Positions 46,164 to 56,564 of a stretch of DNA of 64,000 nt are shown here, piece after piece. The stretch is from assembly GCA_001630475.1 (NCBI GenBank), contig KV419425.1:169397-233396 (forward strand). The letters are read 5' to 3'. Origin of the DNA: Sistotremastrum niveocremeum HHB9708. Taxonomy: Eukaryota > Basidiomycota > Agaricomycetes > Sistotremastrales > Sistotremastraceae. The notes under the pieces were generated by a model. That model saw only the letters and a list, made by a program, of their open reading frames with translations, did no database searches and was not told where the DNA came from. How positions within the stretch are numbered: position 1 is the first letter of the stretch; the number at the start of each line of letters is the position of its first letter. A program made the translations under genes and the position numbers.

Positions 46164-48040
46164 CTATTGTGCTTGACTTTGAGTAGGGTTGTATTTCACT
46201 CTCCTAGCTTGACGACGCGGCAGTATCCAGCTTCTCCAAAAGGGTAGGTGATCCGGATCACCGCGTCGGATGGGTGGATAGTAGACAGCATGACTCGAAG
46301 GAATAGTCTTCAAAGTCTCGTCCCATGATACTGATTGAAGACCGTTGGGTCCCCGAAGTGCTTGGTCCCATTCTTCCTTGAATGCTGTTATAGTGGGCCT
46401 TTGCGACGGATCGGCCGACAAACAGAATGCGAGGAGAGGACGAAGCCTTGTTGGCAAACAGTCTAAATAATCGGCAGTTTCTTCATCGATGTACTCGTTG
46501 CTTCCATAGATGTAAAGTCTCTCCAGATCTCCATCGGAACCTCTGTCTCGCATGGGGACCTTTGAACGGGTGATAAGCTAATAAATTAATCAGGGGGGGT
46601 TCGCGCTTTTGTTGAGCTAAACGTGTTCGACATACCTCGAAAGCGGTCATCCCGAAACCCCAAAGATCAGCCTCTGCAGTCAAAGACAGCTCTGGTAGTG
46701 GAGGGCCATCGTTTTTCACATCCTGGTGTTTTTGCCGGACAATCTCAGGAGCAGTCCAGAGCGGATTACCGCCGACTTTTGTCGCTTGAACAGGCGTGGG
46801 AGAGCAGATCTTCGATAGTCCAAAGTCTGTCAGTTTAGCGACGGGATTCTTTGGCGTGCCAAAGAGCAAGACATTATTCTGCGTATGTCAATGAGAAACA
46901 AATGATGATCGATAGGAAGCGTGAACGGACCCCTTTTAGATCACCATGATAGACCGCATCGGCCTGGAGGTGCATATACTGCAGGCCATTCAAAATACCA
47001 CTCAACTATCATGCCAATGAATGAGCGGCACCCCAACTTGGCAGCAAGGCACTCACAATAGTAAGAGTTTGGTCTCGATTGACGCTGTCTTGAAGAAATG
47101 CAGTCGCTGTGCCCATGCCATTGACTGACACGTCTGCCCAGGGGCTTAAGATGACGATCGCAGGCTGTGGATTGAGGTTGTCGGACAGCTGAGCTTTGAA
47201 CACGTCGAAGAGAGGATTGATATTTTCATGATTCAGAAGTTTCCAGATATCGGCTTCTCTCGTGAAACGCTGTACGAACTTCTGAGTATGTTGTGATAGA
47301 ATGACATTAAATTAGAATGCTCACTCGTTCAGTGTTGATGATGTCGAGATCCCTTGGTTTTGGGGTCTTCATGGCCAGATACTGAGGGCGATCCGACCCA
47401 GTCTCGTTTGGTTGAAACCATACCATACGGACTTCGCCGTATCCACCGGCATCATGATATGTATCGTGATATCGTATTATACCCTTTGAAAACTGCAGGA
47501 AGTTCTTCCCCTTCCTCTCTTCTAAAATCTGCTGACTCTTCTGCAGACTTCATTAGACGATAGTCAATTGGCTATACAAACCGCCACCTACAGTCGTTTC
47601 TCGTTCGAGACGATTCACGTTTTCCGCGAGGGGCTTGAAGGCTACCTCCAGGCTGCGTGTACCACCAGCTTTCCGTTTGGCCATTTGCGTGCGCAACTCA
47701 TGAAGGCGCAAGGAAGCACTAGAAAAACTTCCGTGAACGTTGGACTTATATTCGATAAGTAGCAGCACATACTTGCTCATTCTGGTCTCTCTGTCCTTTG
47801 CTATCTCGTCCCCGACCCCGTGCTGGAAATCGGGATCTTCTTTCATGTTGAGGTGTAGCTGGGCGACTTTGGCTAGTATCTCTTGTGTCGCGGAACATCG
47901 AGCTGAGAGGAGAGTGATGAGAAAAGGCATCAAAGCGCACAGCCAAAGCAACTCTCACCAGGCAGCGACTCCTGTGGGTCATTTTGTGTATTGGCAGCGC
48001 TAGCACGCCGAATTTTCAGGTTCAGGGAAAGGAATGGCAT
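46164..48040 (-). CDS. TKL-like protein kinase KN1
   Basis: Eight minus-strand exons: 48040-47959, 47902-47773, 47718-47592, 47540-47325, 47281-47057, 47005-46931, 46878-46636 and 46577-46164, for 503 aa. The helical N-terminal region (about 28-125) has no recognised fold. The kinase domain follows: glycine loop GGYGEV (145-150), lysine in LAMKTPK (171), HENINPLFDVF before the hinge, catalytic loop YHGDLKGNN (Asp282), DFGLSKI (303-309), WTAPEI and a C-lobe ending near 480. The loop is HGD, so it is a non-RD kinase with all catalytic residues present. In related fungal TKL-like kinases the HGDLKG loop is common. The gene is head to head with K4 across 351 bp, and its exon plan is matched by KN2. 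Confidence 0.9.
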
Positions 48041-48391
48041 TTGAACGAGTGCCAGAGGTTGAGAGGACTTTGATTCAGAGACATGTCACAAGCCTTTATA
48101 GCTCAAGAGAATCCCTGACGACCCCAAGAACACAACAAGATCGATAAGCATGGAAGATCGATTCTGAAAAACATTTTTGAAAAGACATCGAGACGAACTG
48201 AAGAGCTTGAGCTTGACTAGGCAGCGGCTACGTTCGGCAAGCGGAATTTCAATTACGTTTATAGCACGCGCGGGTGCATTTCATTTATCGCGTAGTAATC
48301 ATGAACAAATTCAAATACTCTTTACGCATCTCCCGTGCCAACACAACTCCCCTGCAAATGGTCCTCCCTGGTCATACCAGCTAACTACATC
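48041..48391. promoter_or_regulatory. divergent promoter between KN1 and K4 (351 bp)
   Basis: The start codons of KN1 (minus) and K4 (plus) flank this segment. A minus-strand TATAAAGG (48093-48100) sits 53 bp upstream of the KN1 ATG. No clear TATA is seen toward K4. A single shared regulatory region for both genes is inferred. Confidence 0.5.
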
Positions 48392-49802
48392 ATGCCAACA
48401 TCGAGCTATCTGCATACCTATGAAAAGCGGAAGGAAGAGCATCTGTTAGAGCTCGGGAAACTGAGCTCGACCGAACAGCGATGGGCGAGCTACCAACCTT
48501 GGCTGAAGAGCATTGGCTACGACTTGAGACCCAGATATCAACCGGGTTGGAAGGCGTCGTGGTTAACATCTGGTATAGATGCATTCGATAGTGAAGATGC
48601 ACTCCTTCCAAACGTAAGACTAGCCTGCAGAGAGCCGACTGTAGCTAACGATGATGTTCCAGGTATATGGGAAGGTCATGGACGCTGTCAGACTGAGCGA
48701 TGACCTGCATGTTGGATTGAAGCTCCTTCCGACTCACCGAAAAGAGCTGCCTATCTTGACCTATCTGTCATCCGCTCCTCAAAGCGCGGACCCGCGTAAC
48801 CACGCCGTTCCCCTGCTCGACGTGCATCCTCTCCCTGACACGGACGAAGAAGTGCTGGTTGTCATGCCTCTCCTGGTCTATTTTGACAGACCACCCTTCG
48901 AAACAATAGGGGAAATTCTATTATGCATCTACACTTATCTGGAGGTATGACACAGTACCTGATGTTCATTCGAAGCTGACGCTGTTGTCGAAGGGACTCG
49001 TTTTCTTACATGAACACAACATCGCGCATCTGTGAGCCTTCTACATCTGCCACATCCCCTTTGACTAAGTTATATCAGAGACATTTGCGCCGCGAACGCG
49101 CTTCAGGATCCCGGAACGGAATTATTTCCTAAAGGTTTTCACCCAGCGCGACCAACTTATTATGTTCCAAAACCGAAGTCTCCCAGAATCCGCGGCGACC
49201 CCCCACACTCCTCTCGCACCCTATCACCCGTCAAATATTACTTCATCGACTTCGGCGAATCTGTTCGATTTGTTAGTCACGAATCGAGGACGCTGATTTA
49301 CGGGACTGTTGGCCACGATCTGGGAGTACCTGAGTTTGCCTCAGGCGGCGCTGATAGAGGATTTGATCCCTTCCGGCTTGACATTCGTGCACTAGGGGAT
49401 ATGATTCAAACTGATATGCTTGACGTGAGTCGAACTTCCTATGATTATGACCATATGAACGGAATTGAACAGGAATACTACGATTTGGATATGCTCATGC
49501 CGCTACTGGATGAAATGCGCAAGAATGTTCCTGAAGAACGACCCGAAGCAGGCGAAGCATTAGAGATAATGAAAAAGATTATCTCAGAGCAGAGCACAGA
49601 AGATTTGGCTGCCTTCGCACGACAGCGGAAAGTGTACACATCCCGGTCCATGATCAAGCAATACCACCGACATCGCTGGCAGTTGCAATTGATGGGTCGT
49701 CCTCCCATCTATCCGAGTATTCCTGGTTTGGAAATCCCGCCTCTGAAGCCTCTGAACTTTTTCTCGAAAACATTGACTCGCCTTCGCCTTTTAATTTCTT
49801 GA
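48392..49802 (+). CDS. kinase-like protein K4 (cluster subfamily B)
   Basis: Exons 48392-48613, 48663-48944, 48994-49031, 49079-49424 and 49473-49802 give 405 aa. The order is an N-terminal YQPWLKSIGYDLRPRYQPGW block, VYGKVMDAVRLSDD, Lys94 (VGLKLLP, where the usual Ala before the lysine is Gly), the hinge VVMPLLVYFD, catalytic loop AHLDICAAN (Asp182), DFGES (238-242) and DIRALGDM. The subfamily B tail is YHRHRWQLQLMGRPPIYPSI. The N-lobe is short and lacks a glycine-rich loop. Nearest relative in the window: K6. The gene pairs head to head with the kinase KN1 and is convergent with K5. Confidence 0.87.
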
Positions 49803-50435
49803 TATCATCTTTTACGCATCTTCATTTTCAACCTCATCCTGCATTCTTTACTAATCTAATTGACTTATCACGTTTGTCGAAACCAGTATAACAGGGCCGG
49901 TAATAATCTGTAGAGCTCGAACGATTTTTGTGCTTGTTCTCCCATTGCTCTTCGTATCTGACAAGCTTGTATTCAAAGTCATGTTGCTCACCGTTTCCAG
50001 TCATCTTCACATAGTGCACACGGGCTCTCGCTAAGCCAGATTCAGAAACACTCCCTCCGCATTTTGAATTGGGGGACGTTCAGTCGCTCGAGCACAATAG
50101 AAATGAGAAGGTTAACGCTAAATTTATGACTCTGTTTCAGAGTAGAACGAGTTGATGGGAAGCCCATCACGATACTTATATTTCGACTCCCGGCCACCTT
50201 AGAAAGAGGTACAGTAGCGCCCATCACAGAACTTCCGTGTAGTATGAGGGGACAGCGCTACTAAAATCCGAAGAGACATCCACGAAATGTGAGCGGGCCT
50301 TTATAATTCCGTAAGGACACGAATATATAATGGTGAATTGTGACTGCTAAACGGGTCTTGGGAGGGAGACTTTGTGAAGAAATACCGCAAGACGGATGGG
50401 AGAATATGGCAAGAGACACAGAGATAGATGACTAG
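49803..50435. other. convergent spacer between K4 and K5
   Basis: No gene-like frame. It carries the 3' flanks of both genes. Confidence 0.45.
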
Positions 50436-52068
50436 TCAGACTAAGAGCCAAAACTTGATCTTCTCCCACCATCTAGATAACAGTGGAAGACGCTTGACTT
50501 CCTCGAGCTCCAATTCGACTACAGGAGGCTGGATAGGATGAACACCTTTGATCCGTGCCTCAAAAATGCGACGGTGGATTTGTTTCCGCCCATAATCTGT
50601 CGCATAGGCTCGCTCTGTCACAGGCTTCCTCAGTATCTTCAAATCTTGCGTAGCTATCAGCGAAGAAAGCGCAGACAGTGCATCTGCGGCCGATATTCGT
50701 TTCGTAGGTTCATCAACGCGCATCTTTGACAAGATCGGATTGAGTAGTTCGAGGTCGGAGTAACGCTAGAATCAGCTCCCGTCAGAAATAGTGTCTAAAA
50801 TCAGAAAGGTGGAATATTCACAGATGCAAATCCCCTATGTAATGTTTCTCCCAATGCCCGGATGTCAACAGGGAAAGGGTCGTAGGGTTGATCCTCCGCA
50901 AATTCGGGAAGATCTAGGTAGTGACCAACCGAGCCAGATATGTAGTGCCTCTTCTCGTAACTCTCAAACATGACCGACTCCCCGAAGTCAATGAAATAAA
51001 TTTTGACGGGGGCAAGCGTCCTTGAAGAAACCGAGTATGACGGAACAAGCTGAGGAGAGTTTGGGTCTGGGGTGTAAGAGGACGGCTGAAGAGGATGAAA
51101 GCCTTTCGGGTAGAGCTTAGACCCGGGATCGTGCATGGTATTTTGAGTGCAGATATCACTGAGGCACAAGATTAAATCTCTAACACTCGAAAACATGAGA
51201 CACGCTTACAGATGTGTCACGTTATGCTCGTGCAAGAATGTCAGACCCTGGACATTGTCAGATGTGGCCTGTGATCTTATTGCAACAGCGTACCTGTAAC
51301 AGATGGTGAACGCAAGATAGCACCTCTCCTACAGTGTCGAATGTGGGTATCCGATAACTTAACAGCAGAGGCATCACAGCCAGAACGAGATCGTCTGTGT
51401 CTGGCAGTGGATGAATTGCAAGAAGCGGGACACAGTGATTGCGACTGTCGACAAGCCTCTCCGGAGACGAAAGATATCGCCATATGGGAAGTTCTTGAGT
51501 AGTTGTCGGAACAAGTTTCAAAGCCACAGGAAAATTGTCGCACTGTCTTCTCGCGTCCAACACCAGAGCTCGCAGCTATCTATACTATCAGAAGACGAAG
51601 CAGGACGTGTACAATGAGGACAGACTCAACTTGCACAACTAAAGAGTCTTCGCTCTCTGATTCCGGTCGGTTGCTCGTGAGCCATGACGGTTTCCAATCC
51701 GGCTGATATCTAGGACGAAGAATATATCCTATGCTCTTGAGCCATGGTTGATATCTTGCCCAATAACGCTCAGCTCCAATGAGATGCTCGCTCATTAAAG
51801 AATTCGGTATTGTGAGCGGGAATTTCGTACGCTCAGAGTTCATGATTTCGAAAGGAGATGGAGTCGTCTCAGGATGGAAGTCCTTGTGAACCTGACCGAG
51901 CTTGATAATGCAACGGGATCCATCCGGGGTAGTATAGCCTTTGCAGGCCTTGTCTTTGGCAAGAACTGAGACATGTCCAAGAGCCGTCGCACAATTGAAG
52001 CGCAGCGCCTCTACATTTCCCCACGGCAACAGCCAGACGCCTTCGAATCCAATACTACTTGCACCCAT
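50436..52068 (-). CDS. kinase-like protein K5 (cluster subfamily A, with intact N-terminal extension)
   Basis: Minus-strand exons 52068-51631, 51575-51294, 51247-51210, 51158-50822 and 50765-50436 give 474 aa, about 80 residues longer than K1 and K2. The extra N-terminal part (about 1-90; FNCATALGHVSVLAKDKACK) is open only in this copy. The kinase-like core has YQPWLKSIGYILRPRYQPDW, VALKLVP, THLDICTQN, DFGES and DIRALGET. It is probably the least damaged subfamily A gene and the source of pseudogene K3. It lies head to head with K6, 116 bp between start codons. The ATG at 52068 is the first in the open frame. An internal ATG (MNSERTKFP) would give a protein of K1 size. Confidence 0.83.
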
Positions 52069-52184
52069 GGTCGCGTGTTGAACATGTTGCTTTATTGTGA
52101 GGATGCCCCAAATCCATGTCTGGCTACAACGTAACCGCCCTGTAATCAATCACCCACTGGCATAGCATCTAGTTCTCCCAAATC
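52069..52184. promoter_or_regulatory. short divergent promoter between K5 and K6 (116 bp)
   Basis: Only 116 bp separate the two start codons, so both genes must share promoter DNA. No clear TATA box is seen. If K5 starts at its internal ATG the spacer is correspondingly longer. Confidence 0.5.
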
Positions 52185-53603
52185 ATGACGAGCCCCACGA
52201 ACATGTATACTCATGCACAACGGAAGGAAGAGCACTTGAGATATCTCGGGGAACTGAGGGTCACGGAGCAGCGATGGGCGAGCTATCTGCCATGGCTAAA
52301 GAGCCTGGGTTATGATCTGAGACCTAGATATCAACCCGGTTGGAAAGCCTCATGGTTGACCTCTGGCATAGGTGCTTTTGAAAGCGAGGACGCACTGCTT
52401 CCTAATGTGAGGACAGCAATGTTCAAGGAGCCTACTTGTCGCTGACAATCATGCACTAGGTCTATGGGAAGGTCATGGACGCCAAAAGACTAAGTGACGG
52501 CCGAGTTGTCGCCTTGAAACTACTTCCTACCCACCGTAAAGAGCTGCCCATCTTGACCTATCTATCATCAGCTCCTCGAAGAGCGGATCCCCGAAATCAC
52601 AGCGTGCCCCTTCTCGACATCCATCCTCTTCCTGATACGGACGAAGAGGTTTTGGCCGTCATGCCTCTGCTCGTATATTTCGACCGGCCGCCCTTTGAAA
52701 CGATAGGAGAGATTTTATTGTGTATCTATACGTACTTAGAGGTACGATTGATTCAGTCTGCATCATTCGAATCTTACCTGTTTTGTCAGGGACTCGTCTT
52801 CTTGCATGAACACAATATCGCACATCTGTGAGCTCCACCCCGACTGTCAGATCTTCACCTTATATGACTCCCCTTCAGAGATATTTGTGCAGCGAACGCT
52901 CTTCAGGATCCGGGGACCGAACTATTTCCCAAAGGTTTCCATCCAGCGCGACCCACATACTACGTCCTCAAACCTGGGACACTGAAAATCCGTGGCAATC
53001 CTCCACATACATCCCGCACCCTTTCACCAGTCAACTATCACTTCATCGATTTCGGCGAATCCATCAAGTTTGAAAGTCTCGAATCGAGAAAACTAATTTA
53101 TGGGACAGTTGGCCACGACCTAGATGTTCCCGAGTTCGCCGGAGGCGCCGCCGATAGAGGGTACGATCCTTTTCGTCTCGATATTCGAGCATTCGGAGAT
53201 ATGATTAAAGTTGAAATGTATGAGGTATGTCATATCTTTTCGATCATTTGGGCGTGTGATGAAGGTCAAACAGGAATATCATGGCTCGGAGATCCTGAAG
53301 CCTTTGATCGAAGCAATGTGCAGGGACATTCCCGAAGAGCGTCCCGAGGCCGTTGAAGCCTTGGAGATCCTAAAAGGGATTATATCATCCCAGACTCCAG
53401 AGACTCTAGCTGCCTTCGCACGACAGCGAAAGGTATATTCCGCCTCATACAGGGTCAAGCAGTATCACCGACATCGCTGGGAGCTGCAATTGATGGGTCG
53501 CCCGCCTATATATCCGAGCATCCCTGGTTTAGAAGTCCAACCCCCTCGACCGTTGAGCTTTTTCTTCCGAACATTGACGCGTCTCCGTCTTCTAATTTCT
53601 TGA
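52185..53603 (+). CDS. kinase-like protein K6 (cluster subfamily B)
   Basis: Exons 52185-52406, 52460-52741, 52790-52827, 52879-53224 and 53274-53603 give 405 aa. Every exon length equals that of K4. Motifs are YLPWLKSLGYDLRPRYQPGW, VYGKVMDAKRLSDGRVVALK, AVMPLLVYFDRPPFETIGE, AHLDICAAN, DFGES and DIRAFGDM, with tail MGRPPIYPSIPGL. It is closely related to K4, the ancestral VALK lysine context is kept here, and no disabling change is seen. It shares its promoter with K5 and is followed by a relic of another subfamily B gene. Confidence 0.88.
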
Positions 53604-53919
53604 AAATTACTTACGCTACAACGTTTCTCCCGCATCGTTTCGGATTCTTCACTCATAACATTATCGAGTTTCTACATGCTTGATTCTACGAGTCTCACAT
53701 GTATTCAAATCGCATTGTGGCTCAGACGTCCTTCCGCCTTATATTATCAATAGTATACCCTAGTTGTGGATCATGCTACTTACCATCATTTTGCATAATG
53801 ATTACCTGTCTGTGTCGCATTTCGTACTAAAAGTTTTTGAGCCATGGCTGACAGCCCGCAGAAGCTCAAGCTCTAGAAACCTAGATCATCACTGTTCCTG
53901 ACGTCGACCCTTGTGTAGG

Positions 53920-54035
53920 CATGTGTTTTGACGTACATTACACTCATGCACTACGAAAGGAAGACCAGTTGAAATATCTTAGATAACTGAGAGTAAGCTT
54001 AAGCGAGCAGCGAGGGGCCGCCATGCATCGATATG
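53920..54035 (+). pseudogene. relic of a subfamily B first exon
   Basis: About 100 bp align with the start of K6: TACTCATGCACAACGGAAGG and the following AAATATCTTAG.TAACTGAG blocks correspond to YTHAQRKEEH and YLGELR. The frame is broken by a TAG and TAA and the homology ends abruptly. It is the remains of a plus-strand copy between K6 and K7. The rest of 53604-54227 holds nothing recognisable. Confidence 0.65.
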
Positions 54036-54227
54036 GATAGGGACCATGCTCGTAGATTATGCAAGATAGCGGCAAACAACATGCGGGAAAACTAGGGTAT
54101 ACTGGTATACGCGCAATAAACCGGGGAAATATGAGCTCCAACCAATTCAGATCCCATACTACAAAGACGCTCATGTTAGCAAAGCACGATCCAGAATCCG
54201 AAGGTAAGCTTACAAATAGTGATAGGG

Positions 54228-55629
54228 TTAGGAAGTCAAAAGGCGAAGATGAGTCAGCGCTCTAGATATCAAGTTCAACGGCTTCGGGATCGGAAGCTCT
54301 AAACCTGGTATCTCGGGGTAGATGGGAGGACGCCCCAACAACTGAGCTCTCCAGCGGTGTCTCCGATATTGCTTAGTCAGGAAAGTCAGTAACACATTAT
54401 CAGACGGTCGTGCAAAGGTAGCCAAAGAGTCCGAGCTCTCATTCGAGATGATATTTTTCATCATCTCCAAGGCTTCAGAAGCCGTCGGCCGTCGTTCTGG
54501 TTCATCTCGGCACATCGCATCTATCAGAGGTTTCAACATATCAAGGCCAAGATACTTCTGAATCGCGGGATTACTGCAAGCTGTGATTCGGTTACTCAAC
54601 TACGCACCTCGTGCAGCTCTGCTTTAAGCATGTCCCCCATCGCCCTGACATCAAGCCTGAACGGATCGACTCCGCGTATGAAGGCGCCTGACGTGAATTC
54701 AGGCACGTCGAGATCGTGTCCAACCGTCGAGAAGATCAGTTGTCTGTCTTCGATGCTGTCATATTTAATCGATTCTCCGAAGTCAATGAAATAGTATTTG
54801 ACGGGAGCTATAGTGCGCGACTGATAGGGCGGCCCTGTGATGATTTTTGGAGAGCCAGGTTTGCTGACATAATAAGACGGCCTAGCAGGATGGAAGCCCT
54901 TGGGATAGAGGTCGACGCTTGGTTCTTGGAGTACATTTGCTGCGCAAATATCGCTGAATAAGTCTCGTGAATAATGGAGGAGACCAGGTTCGGTTCGCGC
55001 TCACAGGTGGGCCACATTGTGCTCGTGCAGGAAAGCCAACCCCTAAGATAAGTCAGACTTCGGTAAAGCAGCTGGATCATTATTACCTCCAGATACGTAT
55101 GCACGCACAACATAATTTCGCCCAACGTTTCGAACGGCGGGTCGTCGAAATAAATTAAAAGTGGCATGATGGCTAGAACTTCATCATCCGTGTCGGGAAG
55201 AGGGTGAACGTCGAGCAAGGGGGCGGAGTGATTGCGAGGATCGCTACTGAGTGCAGAGGATGAGAGGTATTTCCAAATTGACAATTCGTGGCGGTCGGTG
55301 GGCAGCAACTTCATCGCAACGACGCGACCGTCGCGCACCCTGGTCGCGTCCATGATCTTCCCATGAATCTAAATCATCGTTAGCTCTGCACTTCAGAAAG
55401 AGAGCAAACTCACGTTGGGTAGAAGAGCGTCTTCACTGTCCAAGACGCCAATCCTTGAGGTCAACCACGACGCGGACCAGCCAGGCTGATACCTGGGTCT
55501 CAGTTCGTAACCGAGGCTCTTAAGCCATGGTTGGTAGCTAGCCCATCGCTGCTCGCGATCGTTCAATTTCTCAAGGTATTTGGCATGCTCTTCTAGTCGT
55601 TTTGCATTGGGTCGAGCCGCGGCGGTCAT
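54228..55629 (-). CDS. kinase-like protein K7 (cluster subfamily B)
   Basis: Minus-strand exons 55629-55414, 55368-55087, 55042-55005, 54953-54608 and 54557-54228 give 403 aa. The product has YQPWLKSLGYELRPRYQPGW, IHGKIMDATRVRDGRVVAMK, AIMPLLIYFDDPPFETLGE, AHLDICAAN, DFGES and DVRAMGDM, with tail LGRPPIYPEIPGL. The IHGKIMDATR start of exon 2 is shared with K8 and differs from VYGKVMDA in K4 and K6, so K7 and K8 form a sub-branch. The frame is intact, but a LINE tail ends only about 100 bp upstream and a GA microsatellite lies in the leader, so its promoter is probably altered. Confidence 0.87.
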
Positions 55630-55644
55630 GAACGCTGGCGTACA

Positions 55645-55667
55645 AGAGAGAGAGAGAGAGAGAGAAA
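55645..55667. repeat. (GA)n microsatellite
   Basis: About eleven GA units in the leader of K7, about 16 bp upstream of its start codon. On the K7 strand it reads CT-rich, a common fungal promoter/leader feature that is also prone to length change. Confidence 0.85.
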
Positions 55668-55734
55668 ATTCGTATTTGTATACCGCAGGGGGCAAGCGCT
55701 AGTGGAGCCCAGACGCGGTCGGCCAGAGGCCGGC

Positions 55735-56370
55735 TATCTACTGTAGTCTAATATACATAATGTTAAATTACATGAGGTGGTGGGGAGAGTATGGGTATGA
55801 GATTGAAGGTGTATCGGGTCGAAATGAGCAGTGAATGTGACGAAACTTAAATGAAAATTAGGAGTTTGACTCTCCTGGGTGGGTCTCGCGGCCGGCTGCT
55901 TTGGCAAAGGCATCACTCCGTCGAATGAACTCTGCCAAAGCTTCGATTCCGTCTGATTCACCAAGCAGTCGCTGTAGTGATAGATCTCGGTCGTAGGTCC
56001 GAAGGATCTCTCGGTGTTCTTCAAACAGTGGACACTCTTGTATGATGTGTGCCCGAGTCTGGAAGTGTTCTCCGCATGGGCAATCTGTGGTCTCCGTCCG
56101 TACGAAGTCTGCGTAATATTCCCCAATAAATGCATGGCCTGTCCGGCATTGCAACGTGCGTCCGTATTTCCTTGGAAGCTTCTTGAAATGTTTCTTCAGC
56201 TTCCATGAGGGTGTCATTCGGTTGGCAGGGGCGAATCGACGAGAGGGCTGGCGTACAAGAGCTCGTACAGGCTGAGTAGATGCAATCGCGTTGCCGCGGC
56301 GCCGGGTCAGCCGTAATAGCGCGTATATGAATAAATTGCAAAGGAACTCTGTGGCATTGATGCATTGCAA
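55735..56370 (-). mobile_element. 5'-truncated LINE (non-LTR retrotransposon), 3' part
   Basis: A minus-strand frame (56370-55858) encodes the C-terminal end of a LINE polymerase protein: RTLQCRTGHAFIGEYYADF, then CPCGEHFQTRAHIIQECPLF, a CxC...H...C knuckle found after the RNase H region in many fungal LINEs. It ends PGESNS and a stop. The AT-richer tail to about 55735 is taken as 3' UTR. Reverse transcriptase and endonuclease parts are missing, as is usual after incomplete reverse transcription. No clear poly(A) or target duplication is visible, so the ends are approximate. Confidence 0.85.
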
Positions 56371-56564
56371 GTAAAAAAGGTGCGGTAGTAACCAGATGCG
56401 TCGGTGATGATATACATATTATACTACGGTATGCGAGGGGGAAATTGAAATAGGGTATATAATAATCACATGTGAGTGACAATCATAGCGCTGCTACTGC
56501 ATATTTTGAAGAAAAGTGACCATAAGTTGTGATCCATGAGGCAAAGTCCTCATTCTGAGTATCA

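Noticed and set aside
53825-53862. Minus-strand similarity to the CAACCATGGCTCAAG (QPWLK) block of the K genes
   Set aside because: Only about 13 matching bases with no extension, so it could be chance.
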